NCBI RefSeq assembly: GCF_900104095.1
Contig: NZ_FNJO01000005.1
Coordinates: forward strand, 1-64,000
From: Ralstonia sp. 25mfcol4.1
Lineage (GTDB): Bacteria; Pseudomonadota; Gammaproteobacteria; Burkholderiales; Burkholderiaceae
Reading direction: 5' to 3'
Length of the DNA: 64,000 bases
Each line of letters opens with the position of its first letter. The stretch's first letter is position 1. This document shows, one piece after another, positions 25,604 to 34,423 of this stretch. A program made the translations under genes and the position numbers. The notes under the pieces are model-generated. The model was not told where the DNA came from, made no database searches, and saw only the letters and a program-made list of their open reading frames with translations.

Positions 25604-28285
25604 ATGACAACCGGATACAAGGGCTGCCGCCCGGCGTGGCGGCTGGCCGCTGCATTTTCAGTGGCGCTGCTGGTCACCGCCTGCGGCGGCGGCGATGATG
25701 CACCCGCCACGGCCGGCACAGGAAATACGGGCAACGCCGGGGTCGGCGGTGACACGGGAACGGCACCGGCCGTCCCGGCGCTCAGTGCGCTGGAGGCCTG
25801 CAACGCGCTGAACGGTGCAAGCCTGCCGGCATCGAGCCTGGCCTTGGCTTCGGGCGGCGCCACCGTCAGCAAGGCCACGCTGATCGCGGCCGATGCCACC
25901 GGCAACACGCTGGGCGAGTACTGCCAGGTGCGCGGCGCGATTGCGCCGGTCGATGCGTCGGCGTCCAGCATCAACTTCGCCGTCAACCTGCCCACGCAGT
26001 GGAATGGCAAGGGCATCCAGTTCGGCGGCGGCGGTTTTGACGGCACGCTGATCGACGGCACCGAGACCGTGCGTTTTGCCTTGCCCGGCGACCCTGCACC
26101 GCTGTCGCGCGGCTACGCCACGTGGGGCGACGATTCGGGTCACCAGAGTTCCAGCATCACCGATGGCCGCTTTGCCACCAATGACGAGCAACTGGCCAAC
26201 TACGGCGGCGACACGCTCAAGAAGACGCACGATGTGGCGATCGCGCTGATCACCCAACGCTATGGCAAGGCGCCGGTGCGCGCGTATTTCCTCGGCACCT
26301 CGACGGGAGGCCGCGATGCGCTGAGCTATATCCAGCGATGGCCGGCGGACTACGCTGGCGTGATCGCCAATGAGCCCGCGCTCAACTACACGGGTACGCG
26401 GCTGTCAAACGTGGCCGTGGGCCGGGCGCTGTACCTCAATGGCGGCGCAGGCTGGCTCAATATCAACAAGACGCTGATGGTGCAGAAGGCGGCCATGGAT
26501 GCGTGCGACACGCTCGACGGCGTGGCCGACAAGGTCGTGAGCAATGTGGAAGGCTGCCGCGTGGGCGCCATGCAGGTGCTGGCCGGCCTGCGTTGTGCGG
26601 GCGGCGCCGATACCGGCGACACCTGCCTGTCCGATGCGCAGATCGCCACGGTCAAGACCATCGAGCAGCCGCTGCAGCTCGGCTATCCGCTGGCCAATGG
26701 CGTGACGGTTGCCGGCGGCTACAACCTCATGGAAGGCGCGCTGGTGGCGGGGCCGTTCACCACGCGCGACCTCGGCACGCGGGCGGTGCCTGGCAATCCG
26801 GCCACCACGGCCGACGCCAACATGTACGTGACCGGCGACCAGTGGGTCAAATACTTCGTCACCCGCAATGCCACGTTCGACGCGCTGACCTTCGATCCGG
26901 CCAGCCCGGGTAGCTGGACGTCGCGCGTGCAGGCCGTGTCGGCGCTGACCGACGCCACGAACCCCGACCTGTCCGCGTTCCTGGCCAGGGGCGGCCGGCT
27001 GATCATGCTGCACGGTCTGGCCGACGAGGTCATCAGCCCGAATTCCACCATCGCGTGGTACAAGGCCGTCATCGCGCGGGTGGGGCAGGCGGCCGTGGAC
27101 CAGGGCATCCGGTTCTACACCGTACCCGGCATGGGCCACGGTACGGGCAGCTTCCTGCCAGCGTGGAATTCGCTGACCGCACTCGAAAACTGGGTCGAGA
27201 TGGGCGTGGCGCCGGGCACCCGTGAAGTGATGGACACCAACGCGGGCACCTACGGCCGCACGCGGCCACTGTGCCAGTACCCGTCGTGGCCCAAGTACAA
27301 GGGCACCGGCAGCGCCGACGCGGCCATCAACTACACGTGCGAAGGCGCTTCGGGCATCGTGCAGTCCTGCCTGAACCTGCCGTCGGTGGCCACCACCTGG
27401 AAGGGCGGCAACACCAACGGCGAGGAATTGTCGGTCCGCATCGATCCCGCCACGCTCAAGTACACGGTGACGATCGATGCCAGCGCCCAGCGTGCGGCCA
27501 GCACCGTGCTGAGCGGACAGCTCGTCTCGCAGGGTGGCTGCACGTACGCCAGCGACGAAAATGGCGCGCAGTTCTCGTTGACCGGAGGCGGTGTGCTGGC
27601 GGGCGGCGTCAAGCCGGTATCGGGCGGCGGTTTCCTGCCGCTGGTGGCGTTCCAGACCGTCTCTGCCGACTACAAGGCGGTGGCCGATATCTACAACGTC
27701 AACGGTATCCAGACGGCCGTCGCAGACGGATCGGTCACGGTGCGAAATGGCTCGGCGCGGCTGCGGTCGTCGGCGGCCACCTGGCAGACGTGCGCGGCCA
27801 CGGCCAGCGGCGGCTATATCGTCTATGACGCGGCCTGCACGAACACGACCAAGGGCTACATCGTATGGAACGCTGCGCGCAACGCGTTCGATTACTTCGT
27901 GGGCGGCACCATCGCGGCGGGCGATGGCGTGTTGAGCGGGTCGCTGATCAGCGGCATGGTCAATGGTGCGCCGGTACCGGTGCTCCTGACGCGGTCGGCC
28001 ACAGCGTACGGCATGAACATCTACGCCCAGCAATCGACGGCGGGCCTGGCGACCGGCGCGGCCGATGGTGCCTATCGCGTGATGGCCACCACCGGCGAAC
28101 AGGTCAATGCCGCCCTGAACGGCACGAGCATCGTGCGTAACGGAGCGTCGGGCGCGCTGGCCTACAACAGTCCGGTGCCAGGCGTGATCGGAGCAACGGG
28201 TGGGGTGGTGGCGTCCTACCTGTACAACAGCGGCCTGCTGATCGGCACGGCCGCCGGGCGTTTCGAGATCGGGTTGCTGCACTGA
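25604..28285 (+). CDS. Tannase/feruloyl-esterase-family lipoprotein with long C-terminal extension
   Basis: An 893-residue outer-membrane-type lipoprotein. The signal ends in LLVTACGGG, with the lipid cysteine at 27. Residues about 65-590 form a tannase/feruloyl esterase alpha/beta hydrolase: nucleophile S233 in FLGTSTGGRDAL, then LIMLHGLADEVISPNSTIAWY and the closing His in VPGMGHGTGS, with Cys pairs typical of the family. It should cleave ester bonds of aromatic acids. About 300 further residues, rich in Gly, Ser and Thr with strand-like repeats, follow (SGIVQSCLNLP onward); I do not recognise that domain. ATG 25604 has ggagg at 25590. It lies after pobA, so it may release hydroxybenzoate-type acids from esters outside the cell. 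Confidence 0.85.
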   Translation: MTTGYKGCRPAWRLAAAFSVALLVTACGGGDDAPATAGTGNTGNAGVGGDTGTAPAVPALSALEACNALNGASLPASSLALASGGATVSKATLIAADATGNTLGEYCQVRGAIAPVDASASSINFAVNLPTQWNGKGIQFGGGGFDGTLIDGTETVRFALPGDPAPLSRGYATWGDDSGHQSSSITDGRFATNDEQLANYGGDTLKKTHDVAIALITQRYGKAPVRAYFLGTSTGGRDALSYIQRWPADYAGVIANEPALNYTGTRLSNVAVGRALYLNGGAGWLNINKTLMVQKAAMDACDTLDGVADKVVSNVEGCRVGAMQVLAGLRCAGGADTGDTCLSDAQIATVKTIEQPLQLGYPLANGVTVAGGYNLMEGALVAGPFTTRDLGTRAVPGNPATTADANMYVTGDQWVKYFVTRNATFDALTFDPASPGSWTSRVQAVSALTDATNPDLSAFLARGGRLIMLHGLADEVISPNSTIAWYKAVIARVGQAAVDQGIRFYTVPGMGHGTGSFLPAWNSLTALENWVEMGVAPGTREVMDTNAGTYGRTRPLCQYPSWPKYKGTGSADAAINYTCEGASGIVQSCLNLPSVATTWKGGNTNGEELSVRIDPATLKYTVTIDASAQRAASTVLSGQLVSQGGCTYASDENGAQFSLTGGGVLAGGVKPVSGGGFLPLVAFQTVSADYKAVADIYNVNGIQTAVADGSVTVRNGSARLRSSAATWQTCAATASGGYIVYDAACTNTTKGYIVWNAARNAFDYFVGGTIAAGDGVLSGSLISGMVNGAPVPVLLTRSATAYGMNIYAQQSTAGLATGAADGAYRVMATTGEQVNAALNGTSIVRNGASGALAYNSPVPGVIGATGGVVASYLYNSGLLIGTAAGRFEIGLLH

Positions 28286-28303
28286 CGCCCGCCGCGCTGC
28301 CAA

Positions 28304-28342
28304 GGGACCGCCCCTGTGCTCGCGGGGGAGTGGGGCGATCCC
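28304..28342. terminator. Imperfect hairpin after the tannase-like gene
   Basis: Arms gggaccgcccc (28304-28314) and ggggcgatccc (28332-28342) match at ten of eleven pairs, between convergent genes. No T run. Confidence 0.4.
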
Positions 28343-28351
28343 GGCTGGCAG

Positions 28352-29299
28352 CTATTCTTCGTCCTGCGATTTCTTGCGATGGCGCGTGGCGATGCGGTGG
28401 GTCAGTGCCACCAGCGCCGTCAGCGCGGCGTCATCCTGGCCCTCGCGGTAGCCGAGCGTCAGCGGCGCGCGAAGCCGGTCGGCCTCGACCATCCGGCAGT
28501 AGGCCACGCCGTGACGGTTCAGGCCGGCCATCGATGCCGGCACCACACTGACGCCAGCGCCGGCCGCCACGAGATTCAGGTTGGTCAGCATCCGTTCGAC
28601 TTCTGCGCCGATGCGCGGCGTGAAGCCCAGGGCCTCGCATTCGCGCAGCAGGTCGCCGTACATGCCCGGTGCGCCCGGTCGCCGCACCAGGATGAACGGA
28701 TCGGATGCCAGCTCGCTCAGCGACACAGGTGCCGCAGCGTTCTGCCCGCGCAAGGCACGGCGCCGCAGCAGGGCGTGATCGAGCGGCAACGCAATCACCA
28801 TCTCCTCTTCCAGCAACAGGTCGAAGCGCACGCCCTCGGGATGCAGTACCGGCGCGCGCAGCAGGGCGGCGTTCAGCGTGCCGTCGGCAAGCCGTTCGAT
28901 CGCTTCCGCCGCGTTGCATTCGGTCAGGGACAGCGCCACACGCGGAAAGTGCCGGCGGCATGCCCGCAGTACTTCGGGCGTGAGCTTGTGCGCGGCCGCG
29001 GAACTGGTGAAGCCGATGGCCAGGGCGCCTTCGTCTCCCCGCGCCATGCGCTGCATGCGTGCGCGCATCTGATCGATCCGGGCGAACAGGTCCACCGCAT
29101 CGGCATGGAGCGCAGTGCCGGCAGGCGTCAGCGCCACGCCGCGCGGCAGCCGTTCGAACAGGGTCACGCCGAGTTCCGCTTCCAGCACCTTGAGCTGCTG
29201 CGAAAGAGGAGGCTGCTGGATGCCGAGCTGTTCGGCGGCGCGCGTGACGGAACGGGTCTCCGCCACGGCCAGGAAGTAACGCAGGTGTCTCAGCTCCAT
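28352..29299 (-). CDS. LysR-family regulator between two exported hydrolases
   Basis: A 315-residue LysR regulator beginning MELRHLRYFLAVAETRSVTR with recognition helix IQQPPLSQQLKVLEAELG, a CatM/BenM-like head. ATG 29299 is chosen over 29338, which adds 13 residues. It lies convergent to the tannase-like gene and divergent from the hydrolase at 29425; both of those promoters share an exact 16-bp box with a LysR-type dyad just upstream, so it is the best candidate to control both. The effector is not known. Confidence 0.88.
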   Translation of the reverse strand: MELRHLRYFLAVAETRSVTRAAEQLGIQQPPLSQQLKVLEAELGVTLFERLPRGVALTPAGTALHADAVDLFARIDQMRARMQRMARGDEGALAIGFTSSAAAHKLTPEVLRACRRHFPRVALSLTECNAAEAIERLADGTLNAALLRAPVLHPEGVRFDLLLEEEMVIALPLDHALLRRRALRGQNAAAPVSLSELASDPFILVRRPGAPGMYGDLLRECEALGFTPRIGAEVERMLTNLNLVAAGAGVSVVPASMAGLNRHGVAYCRMVEADRLRAPLTLGYREGQDDAALTALVALTHRIATRHRKKSQDEE

Positions 29300-29308
29300 C
29301 GATATATA

Positions 29309-29350
29309 TCCAAGAAATATGGAAGTCTTGTGATGCATATATTTTACGTG
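29309..29350 (+). promoter_or_regulatory. Promoter module B of the hydrolase gene (dyad plus shared 16-bp box)
   Basis: The dyad TCCA-N7-TGGA (29309-29323, tccaagaaatatgga) is followed after 11 bp by gcatatattttacgtg (29335-29350), identical to module A. It lies between the divergent LysR gene and ATG 29425, and so can serve both. Confidence 0.6.
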
Positions 29351-29424
29351 CGGCCGGCATGGTCGTAGTATTGGCGTTTCGCCCGATGCGCGCGGGCGGC
29401 CAGAACATCAAAGGAGACACCTTC

Positions 29425-30552
29425 ATGCGCCGCATTACGCAATATTTGCCCGTCATCGCCGTGGTCGCGGCGGGCGCGGTGCTGGCCGGTTGTGCCGGCC
29501 AGACCGGCACAACGGCGGCCACGGCGGCCACGGCTGCCACACCGGGCGCGGCCGCGGTCAAGCCGCAATGGCAGCGCGTGCACCTGGGCAAAGGGGCGGG
29601 CTATGACTTCCCGGTCTATGCGAATCACGCGCTCAATGGCGACCTGCGCGCGATCCGGGAGGTGGTATTCGTCCAGCATGGCTTGCAGCGCAATGGCGAC
29701 GACTATTACGACGCTGGCGCAGGCTTGTTGAAGGCCAGCGGCCGGAACCCCGACGAGGTGCTGCTGGTGGCGCCCAATTTCCCGGGCACGCCCGACGCCG
29801 CCAAGCATTTCGACAACATGCCGGTGTGGACCGTGCAGGGCTGGATCGGCGGCGACGACGCGGTGTCCGGCCCCGGCGCCGGCGTCAGTTCGCTGCAGGT
29901 GCTCGACGATCTGCTGGCCTTCGTCACCGACAGGCAGCGCCTGCCGATGGTGCGCCAGGTCACCGTGGCCGGCCATTCGGGCGGGGCGCAGATCGTGCAT
30001 CGGTATGCCGTGCTGAACAACGTGGACGAAAAGGTGCGGGCGTCCGGCATCGACCTGCGCTACGTCGTGGCCAATCCGTCGTCCTATCTGTACTTCACGC
30101 CGGATCGCCCGGTGGCGCCTGACTACCGCCGCTTCGCGCCATACAGCGCCAGTACCTGCGCCGACTACGACAAGTACCGCTATGGCATGCGCGACATGGT
30201 GGCTTACGCGCGCGGCGCCGATGGCATGACGCTTTATCGGCGCTACATGCAGCGCCAGGTCACTTACATGGTGGGCAGCGACGACAACGATCCGAACCAT
30301 CGGGTGCTGGACAAGGCTTGCGGCGCTGAAGCGGAAGGCCCCACGCGCCTGCAGCGGGCACGCGCTTACTGGCGCTACGAGCAGGTGCTGGCCGCGCCGG
30401 GGCAGGCCAGCGCGCACCGGTCGTTCGAGGTGGTGGGCGTGGGGCATGACCAGGCCCGCATGTTTGGTTCGCAGTGCGGCGCGCAGGCGGTCTTCGGCAT
30501 GGACCCCGCAGTCAACGGGAAGGGGGCGGCCTGTCGCGCCCCGCAGCAGTGA
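29425..30552 (+). CDS. Lipoprotein alpha/beta hydrolase
   Basis: A 375-residue predicted lipoprotein. The signal ends VLAGCAG with lipid cysteine C23, followed by an Ala/Thr-rich linker. The hydrolase fold shows VVFVQHGLQRNGDDYY (oxyanion loop), nucleophile S185 in VAGHSGGAQIVHR, NPSSYLYF, and the likely catalytic His in VVGVGHDQARMF near the end. ATG 29425 follows aaaggagacacc. It shares its promoter box with the tannase-like gene at 25604, suggesting that both act on related extracytoplasmic esters. The exact family is not recognised. Confidence 0.8.
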   Translation: MRRITQYLPVIAVVAAGAVLAGCAGQTGTTAATAATAATPGAAAVKPQWQRVHLGKGAGYDFPVYANHALNGDLRAIREVVFVQHGLQRNGDDYYDAGAGLLKASGRNPDEVLLVAPNFPGTPDAAKHFDNMPVWTVQGWIGGDDAVSGPGAGVSSLQVLDDLLAFVTDRQRLPMVRQVTVAGHSGGAQIVHRYAVLNNVDEKVRASGIDLRYVVANPSSYLYFTPDRPVAPDYRRFAPYSASTCADYDKYRYGMRDMVAYARGADGMTLYRRYMQRQVTYMVGSDDNDPNHRVLDKACGAEAEGPTRLQRARAYWRYEQVLAAPGQASAHRSFEVVGVGHDQARMFGSQCGAQAVFGMDPAVNGKGAACRAPQQ

Positions 30553-30664
30553 GATGACGGGCGCTCGGACACGTTGACGTCGTCCGGGCGGGTTTGTCCC
30601 GGCGGCGGACGTTGGCCGGCGGTGCTACGATGCCGCAGTTTTCCCGATTCGTGCCGCCGCCTTC

Positions 30665-31669
30665 ATGTCAGTTCCCGCTCGCCGGCGCGTCACCGCGGCA
30701 TTGCTGGCCATGCCGTTCGCGCGTCCCTGGCGGCCTGCCGCCGCTGCCCCGTTCCCGTCTCACGTTCCGCCCCTGCATCTATTGGTAGGCTATGCCGCCG
30801 GTGGCGGTGCGGACCACGTCGCACGCATCGTGGCGGACAGTCTTGGCGGCGACGGCGAGCCCACGATCGTCGACAATCGACCGGGCGCCTCCGGCCAGAT
30901 TGCGATGCACGAAGCCGCACGCGCCGGCGCCGACCGCCAGACGCTGCTGCTGGGCACGGTCGGCTCCGTTAGTATCGGGCCGCTGCTGGCCAGCAGCCCC
31001 GAGGCGCCGGCGCGCCAACTACAACCGCTGGCGATCGTTGCCAGCACGCCTCACGTGTTGCTGATGGCTGGCGACGGCACACACGCGCAGCCGGAGCAGG
31101 CACGCGCGACGTTGCAACGCCTGCTCGACGATGCGCGGCAACGTCCCGGCGAAATCGCCTATGCCTCGCTTGGCATTCATTCCAGCGCTCATCTGGTGGG
31201 TGAACTGATGTGCCGGCAGGCCGGCGTTTCCCTGGCACATGTTCCGTATCCCGGCAGCGCGCGTGCGCTGGTGGACTTGCAGGGCGGACACGTGGCTGTG
31301 CTCGTCAGTACGCTGCAGGCCGCGTTGCCACTGATGCGGCAGGGCCGCGTGCGTGCCCTGGCGGTGACGGGCAGGGTGCGAAGTCCGCTGGCGCCGGCGG
31401 TCCCGACATTCGCCGAAGCGGGCATCGTCGGCATGCAGCAAGACGCCTGGTATGGCGTGCTGGCGTCTCCTGGCGTGCCAGAGGCACGCCGCATCGCGTT
31501 GTCAGCACGACTGACCCGACTGCTGCGCGAGCCATCGCTGCGGCAGCGCCTGGCACAGGACGGCGCCGAGCCGCTGAGCCTGACCGGCCGTCAGGCCATC
31601 GACTATCTCGACCAGCAGCGCGAAGTGTGGCGCCAAGCGTTGGCGGTGGTGTCGGGCCGGCTGGGCTGA
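30665..31669 (+). CDS. Bug/TctC-family substrate-binding protein, divergent member
   Basis: A 334-residue Bug-like protein. It keeps LHLLVGYAAGGGADHVARIVADSL, VDNRPGASGQIAMHEAA and AHVPYPGSARALVDLQGGHV, but the YPxRPI opening and the KG of PYKGSAPA are changed. The N-terminus has an arginine-rich, alanine-containing signal (SVPARRRVTAALLAMPF...). It has no neighbour of obvious catabolic role in the same direction, being 112 bp after the hydrolase. ATG 30665 has no strong ribosome site. Confidence 0.85.
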   Translation: MSVPARRRVTAALLAMPFARPWRPAAAAPFPSHVPPLHLLVGYAAGGGADHVARIVADSLGGDGEPTIVDNRPGASGQIAMHEAARAGADRQTLLLGTVGSVSIGPLLASSPEAPARQLQPLAIVASTPHVLLMAGDGTHAQPEQARATLQRLLDDARQRPGEIAYASLGIHSSAHLVGELMCRQAGVSLAHVPYPGSARALVDLQGGHVAVLVSTLQAALPLMRQGRVRALAVTGRVRSPLAPAVPTFAEAGIVGMQQDAWYGVLASPGVPEARRIALSARLTRLLREPSLRQRLAQDGAEPLSLTGRQAIDYLDQQREVWRQALAVVSGRLG

Positions 31670-31735
31670 GCGGAGGGTGCAAGCGTGTAGCATCGGTCGG
31701 CCACTCCGATACGCCTGGCCAACTCGAACGAAAGA

Positions 31736-31766
31736 CGCCGGAACATCCATGGCGGATGTTCCGGCG
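31736..31766 (-). terminator. Perfect 13-bp hairpin terminator
   Basis: Arms cgccggaacatcc (31736-31748) and ggatgttccggcg (31754-31766) surround a 5-base loop. Reading the minus strand, tctttcgtt follows, so it probably ends the transcript of the Gln-rich gene and also the convergent Bug gene. Confidence 0.7.
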
Positions 31767-31867
31767 CGGGACCCCGTTTGCATGAGGCCACGTCCTGACT
31801 TCAGACGTGGTGTGACAACCGTGGAGATGTCACTGCGGGGCCCGGAAAGGTGAGGAAGTCGGCAGTA

Positions 31868-32119
31868 TTACTGCTGACGGTTCTTCTGCTGCTGGGAACC
31901 TTGCTGCGATCCCTGCTGGCTGCCTGTGCCGCTTTGCTGCTGGTGCTGGCCCGAGCTCTTGTCCTGGTTGCCCATCTGACCACCACCCTGCTGGCGTTGC
32001 TGATCCTGGCTACCTTGCTGCTGGTTGCCGCGCTGGCCGCCTTGCTGCTCCTGCTGCCTTTGTCCCGATTGGGATTGGCCACCTTGCTGTCCGGATTGGC
32101 TACCTTGCTGCTGTCCCAT
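31868..32119 (-). CDS. 83-residue Gln/Gly/Ser-rich low-complexity protein
   Basis: The product starts MGQQQGSQSGQQGGQSQSG and consists almost entirely of Gln, Gly, Ser, Asn, Arg and Lys. ATG 32119 follows ggaga with a good spacing of seven; the open frame extends upstream to 32266 but without ribosome site or similar composition. No membrane segment or fold is seen. Low-complexity hydrophilic proteins of this type are often made in general stress, and its divergent neighbour is a BON-domain stress protein. That role is inference. Confidence 0.7.
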   Translation of the reverse strand: MGQQQGSQSGQQGGQSQSGQRQQEQQGGQRGNQQQGSQDQQRQQGGGQMGNQDKSSGQHQQQSGTGSQQGSQQGSQQQKNRQQ

Positions 32120-32520
32120 TGCTGTCTCCAAGTCCAAGTCGCGGCGGGCTGCCGCATGGATAAAGCAGCAATCCGCGTGCCACGCATCAAAGTCGGGGGT
32201 ATGGCATCTGTCAGACATACAGGTAGCCCATGCGAGACATCGGATGTGCCGCGATTTACAACGCATGCAGGCTTTTCACGCGAGAAGGGCGGCACGGGCT
32301 CCAAGACCTCTACCGACGTGGGCGCATGCTCTTGGGGATCAGCCTGCCGTACGGACTTCGGTAAAAGACATGTCGGCCCGGCCGGGTCTTTGGAACGCTC
32401 CTTGCAGAGTCATGGGTAAGGTGCCGGTTACCGTGCAAGCGTTCAAAGCGCCAGGCGCGCTGCCTACGTGGTTTCGGCATTCGTCCCTCTGTGATTGATA
32501 CGCTGACAAGGAGAGTGCAC
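32120..32520. promoter_or_regulatory. 401-bp divergent spacer between the Gln-rich and BON genes
   Basis: No gene can be supported here. It must contain the promoters of both divergent genes. An aaggag ribosome site (about 32508-32513) lies at its right end before ATG 32521. Confidence 0.5.
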
Positions 32521-32985
32521 ATGAAAATCGTACCCAAGCTTCGCATTGCCCTGACGATTGCTGCGGTCGCTGCCGCAGGCGGCGCCCACGCCCTCGACAA
32601 CGGCGGCTACATGAAGGTTGCCGATACGAACACGACGAGCGGATCGGCGATGCATCCCGCCCCGGCCAACAATGCGTCGGGCATGCCCAGCCGTACCGAG
32701 GGCGACCGCACGACCGGGGCCACGACCGAATCCAGGACGGACGCCGGCGCGGACAATGCCAAGCAGGCCGTGACGGACGGGGCCCTGACAACGAAGATCA
32801 AGACCAAGCTGCTGGCGACGAAGGATCTGAAGTCCACCGGCATCCACGTCAAGACCAAGGATCGGGTGGTGAACCTGACCGGTTCGGTGCCAAGCGCCGA
32901 ACAGAAGCAGATGGCGCTGGAGACGGTGAAGTCGGTGGAAGGCGTGGATTCCGTGAATGACAACCTGAAGGTGTCGTCACGCTAA
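32521..32985 (+). CDS. BON-domain periplasmic protein (OsmY-like)
   Basis: A 154-residue exported protein. Residues 1-22 form a signal peptide (KLRIALTIAAVAAAGGAHA). A spacer rich in Thr, Ala and Gly follows, then one BON domain (residues about 87-152): DGALTTKIKTKLLATKDLKSTGIHVKTKDRVVNLTGSVPSAEQKQMALE...SVEGVDSVNDNLKV. BON domains bind phospholipid membranes and are found in OsmY. ATG 32521 follows aaggagagtgcac. It is followed by a strong terminator and the Ku gene in the opposite direction. Confidence 0.88.
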   Translation: MKIVPKLRIALTIAAVAAAGGAHALDNGGYMKVADTNTTSGSAMHPAPANNASGMPSRTEGDRTTGATTESRTDAGADNAKQAVTDGALTTKIKTKLLATKDLKSTGIHVKTKDRVVNLTGSVPSAEQKQMALETVKSVEGVDSVNDNLKVSSR

Positions 32986-33059
32986 GGCAGGCAGGTGTTG
33001 CCGTCCGAGGTCAATACTAACGGTTGATGATGCGCGGCGACCCAGGTCGCCACTGCGCT

Positions 33060-33095
33060 GAGCCGCGACTCTCCCACGTGTCGCGGCTCTTTTTC
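33060..33095 (+). terminator. Rho-independent terminator after the BON gene
   Basis: Arms gagccgcgac (33060-33069) and gtcgcggctc (33080-33089) are perfect complements, followed by tttttcg. A classical intrinsic terminator. Confidence 0.85.
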
Positions 33096-33149
33096 GTGTG
33101 CGCCGGGCAGCGTTGTCCGTGCGGCGACGTGCTTCACGGATGCACGTGA

Positions 33150-34232
33150 TCAGGCGGCCCTGCGGGTGGTGGTGCGTGCGGGGGCCTTGACCGTTTTCTT
33201 CGCGGTTGCCTTGCGCGCGGGGGTCTTCTTGGCGGTGCTAGCGGTGCTGGCGCTGCGCTTGCCGCTGGCAGACGACTTTGACGCGGCCTTCTTGGCTGCT
33301 GGCCGCCTGGTGGTGCCCGCTTTGCGGTCGCCAGCTGCCCCGCGTCTGACGGCCTTCTTTTTTGGCGCTGCGGTAGCGGCTTCGGCGGGCTCGCCCTCAT
33401 CGGCTGACGTCGCGTCAGCGGGTGCGCCGCGCTTGCCCCGTTGCCCCAGGCTCTGCTTGAGCAGCGCCATCATGTCGATCACCTTGGCACCCTTGCGGGC
33501 GGGCGCGGCGGTCTCGTCGGCCGCGGACGTCAGCAGATGCGTCTTGCCGGCCTTGACCCGGGCCTGAATGCGGGCCAGCAAGTCCTCGCGATAGGTGTCG
33601 TGGTATTGCTCGGGTTTGAAGTCCTCGCTCATGTCTTCCACGAGCCTGGTCGCCATCTGTACCTCTCGGGCGCTGGCGGCGTGCTTCTTGCCGCCGGGCA
33701 GGCTCAGGTCGGCCACCGGCACCACTTCGTCCGCGAAGCGCATCGTGTTCAGCACCAGCGCCTTGCCTGCGACCAGTAATGCCGCCAGATGCTGGCGGTT
33801 GCGCAGCACCACCAGCGCCAGGGCCGCGCGTCCTGTCTTGCGCATGGTTTCGTGCAGCAGTGCATAGCCGCGTTCGCCGCGCTTGTCCGGTTCCAGGTAG
33901 TAGGGGGTGTCGAAAAAATAAGGCGGGATCGCGGCGGCGTCGACAAAGCTGACGATATCCACCGTCTGCGTGGCTTCGACGTTGGCCTGCCTGAAGTCCT
34001 CGTCAGTCAGAACGACGTACTCGTCCTTTTCGTACTCGTAGCCCTTGACGATGTCGTCGCGCTCCACCGGCTTGCCGGTGTGCTTGTTGATGCGCTGATA
34101 GCCCACCGGCGCCATGTCGCGCTTGTCCAGCAGGTCGAGATCCAGCGAATGCGTACGTGACGCAGGCTTGACCGATATGGGGATGTTCACCAGCCCGAAG
34201 CTGATGGCGCCCTTCCAGATCGCGCGCGACAT
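33150..34232 (-). CDS. ku: Ku protein, non-homologous end joining
   Basis: A 360-residue bacterial Ku that binds double-strand ends and recruits LigD. The opening MSRAIWKGAISFGLVNIPI, the CxxC-free but conserved KHTGKPVERDDIVKGYEYEKDEYVVLTDEDF, and the RQHLAALLVAGKALVLNTMRFADEV segment are typical. The core ends near residue 260. A Lys/Arg/Ala-rich tail (about 285-360) follows, as in Ku proteins that bind DNA internally. Its partner LigD starts 5.4 kb upstream on the same strand. Confidence 0.96.
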   Translation of the reverse strand: MSRAIWKGAISFGLVNIPISVKPASRTHSLDLDLLDKRDMAPVGYQRINKHTGKPVERDDIVKGYEYEKDEYVVLTDEDFRQANVEATQTVDIVSFVDAAAIPPYFFDTPYYLEPDKRGERGYALLHETMRKTGRAALALVVLRNRQHLAALLVAGKALVLNTMRFADEVVPVADLSLPGGKKHAASAREVQMATRLVEDMSEDFKPEQYHDTYREDLLARIQARVKAGKTHLLTSAADETAAPARKGAKVIDMMALLKQSLGQRGKRGAPADATSADEGEPAEAATAAPKKKAVRRGAAGDRKAGTTRRPAAKKAASKSSASGKRSASTASTAKKTPARKATAKKTVKAPARTTTRRAA

Positions 34233-34246
34233 GGCGGGTCAGCCGA

Positions 34247-34396
34247 TCACGCCGCTCGGTGCGCACGCTGCGGCGGCGGAGGGGGCAAGTCGCCCGGAGG
34301 TGGATCGTTGACCGGCTCCGGCGTCGTGTCGGGCGGCTCCGGCGGCGGTGTTTCCGGCTTCGGCGGCGTGATATCCGGTTCGGGTGTGATATGCAT
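34247..34396 (-). CDS. 49-residue proline-rich peptide next to Ku
   Basis: A short open frame reading MHITPEPDITPPKPETPPP and on with Pro-Glu/Pro-Asp repeats to PPQRAHRAA and TGA. Nearly half of the residues are proline, with alternating acidic residues. A Shine-Dalgarno aagga lies five bases before ATG 34396. It sits between the hybrid kinase and ku, all on the minus strand, so it could be co-transcribed with both. No function can be assigned; it may be a spacer or linker peptide. Confidence 0.55.
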   Translation of the reverse strand: MHITPEPDITPPKPETPPPEPPDTTPEPVNDPPPGDLPPPPPQRAHRAA

Positions 34397-34423
34397 TGCG
34401 GTCCTTGTGCGGGCGCTTGCCCC

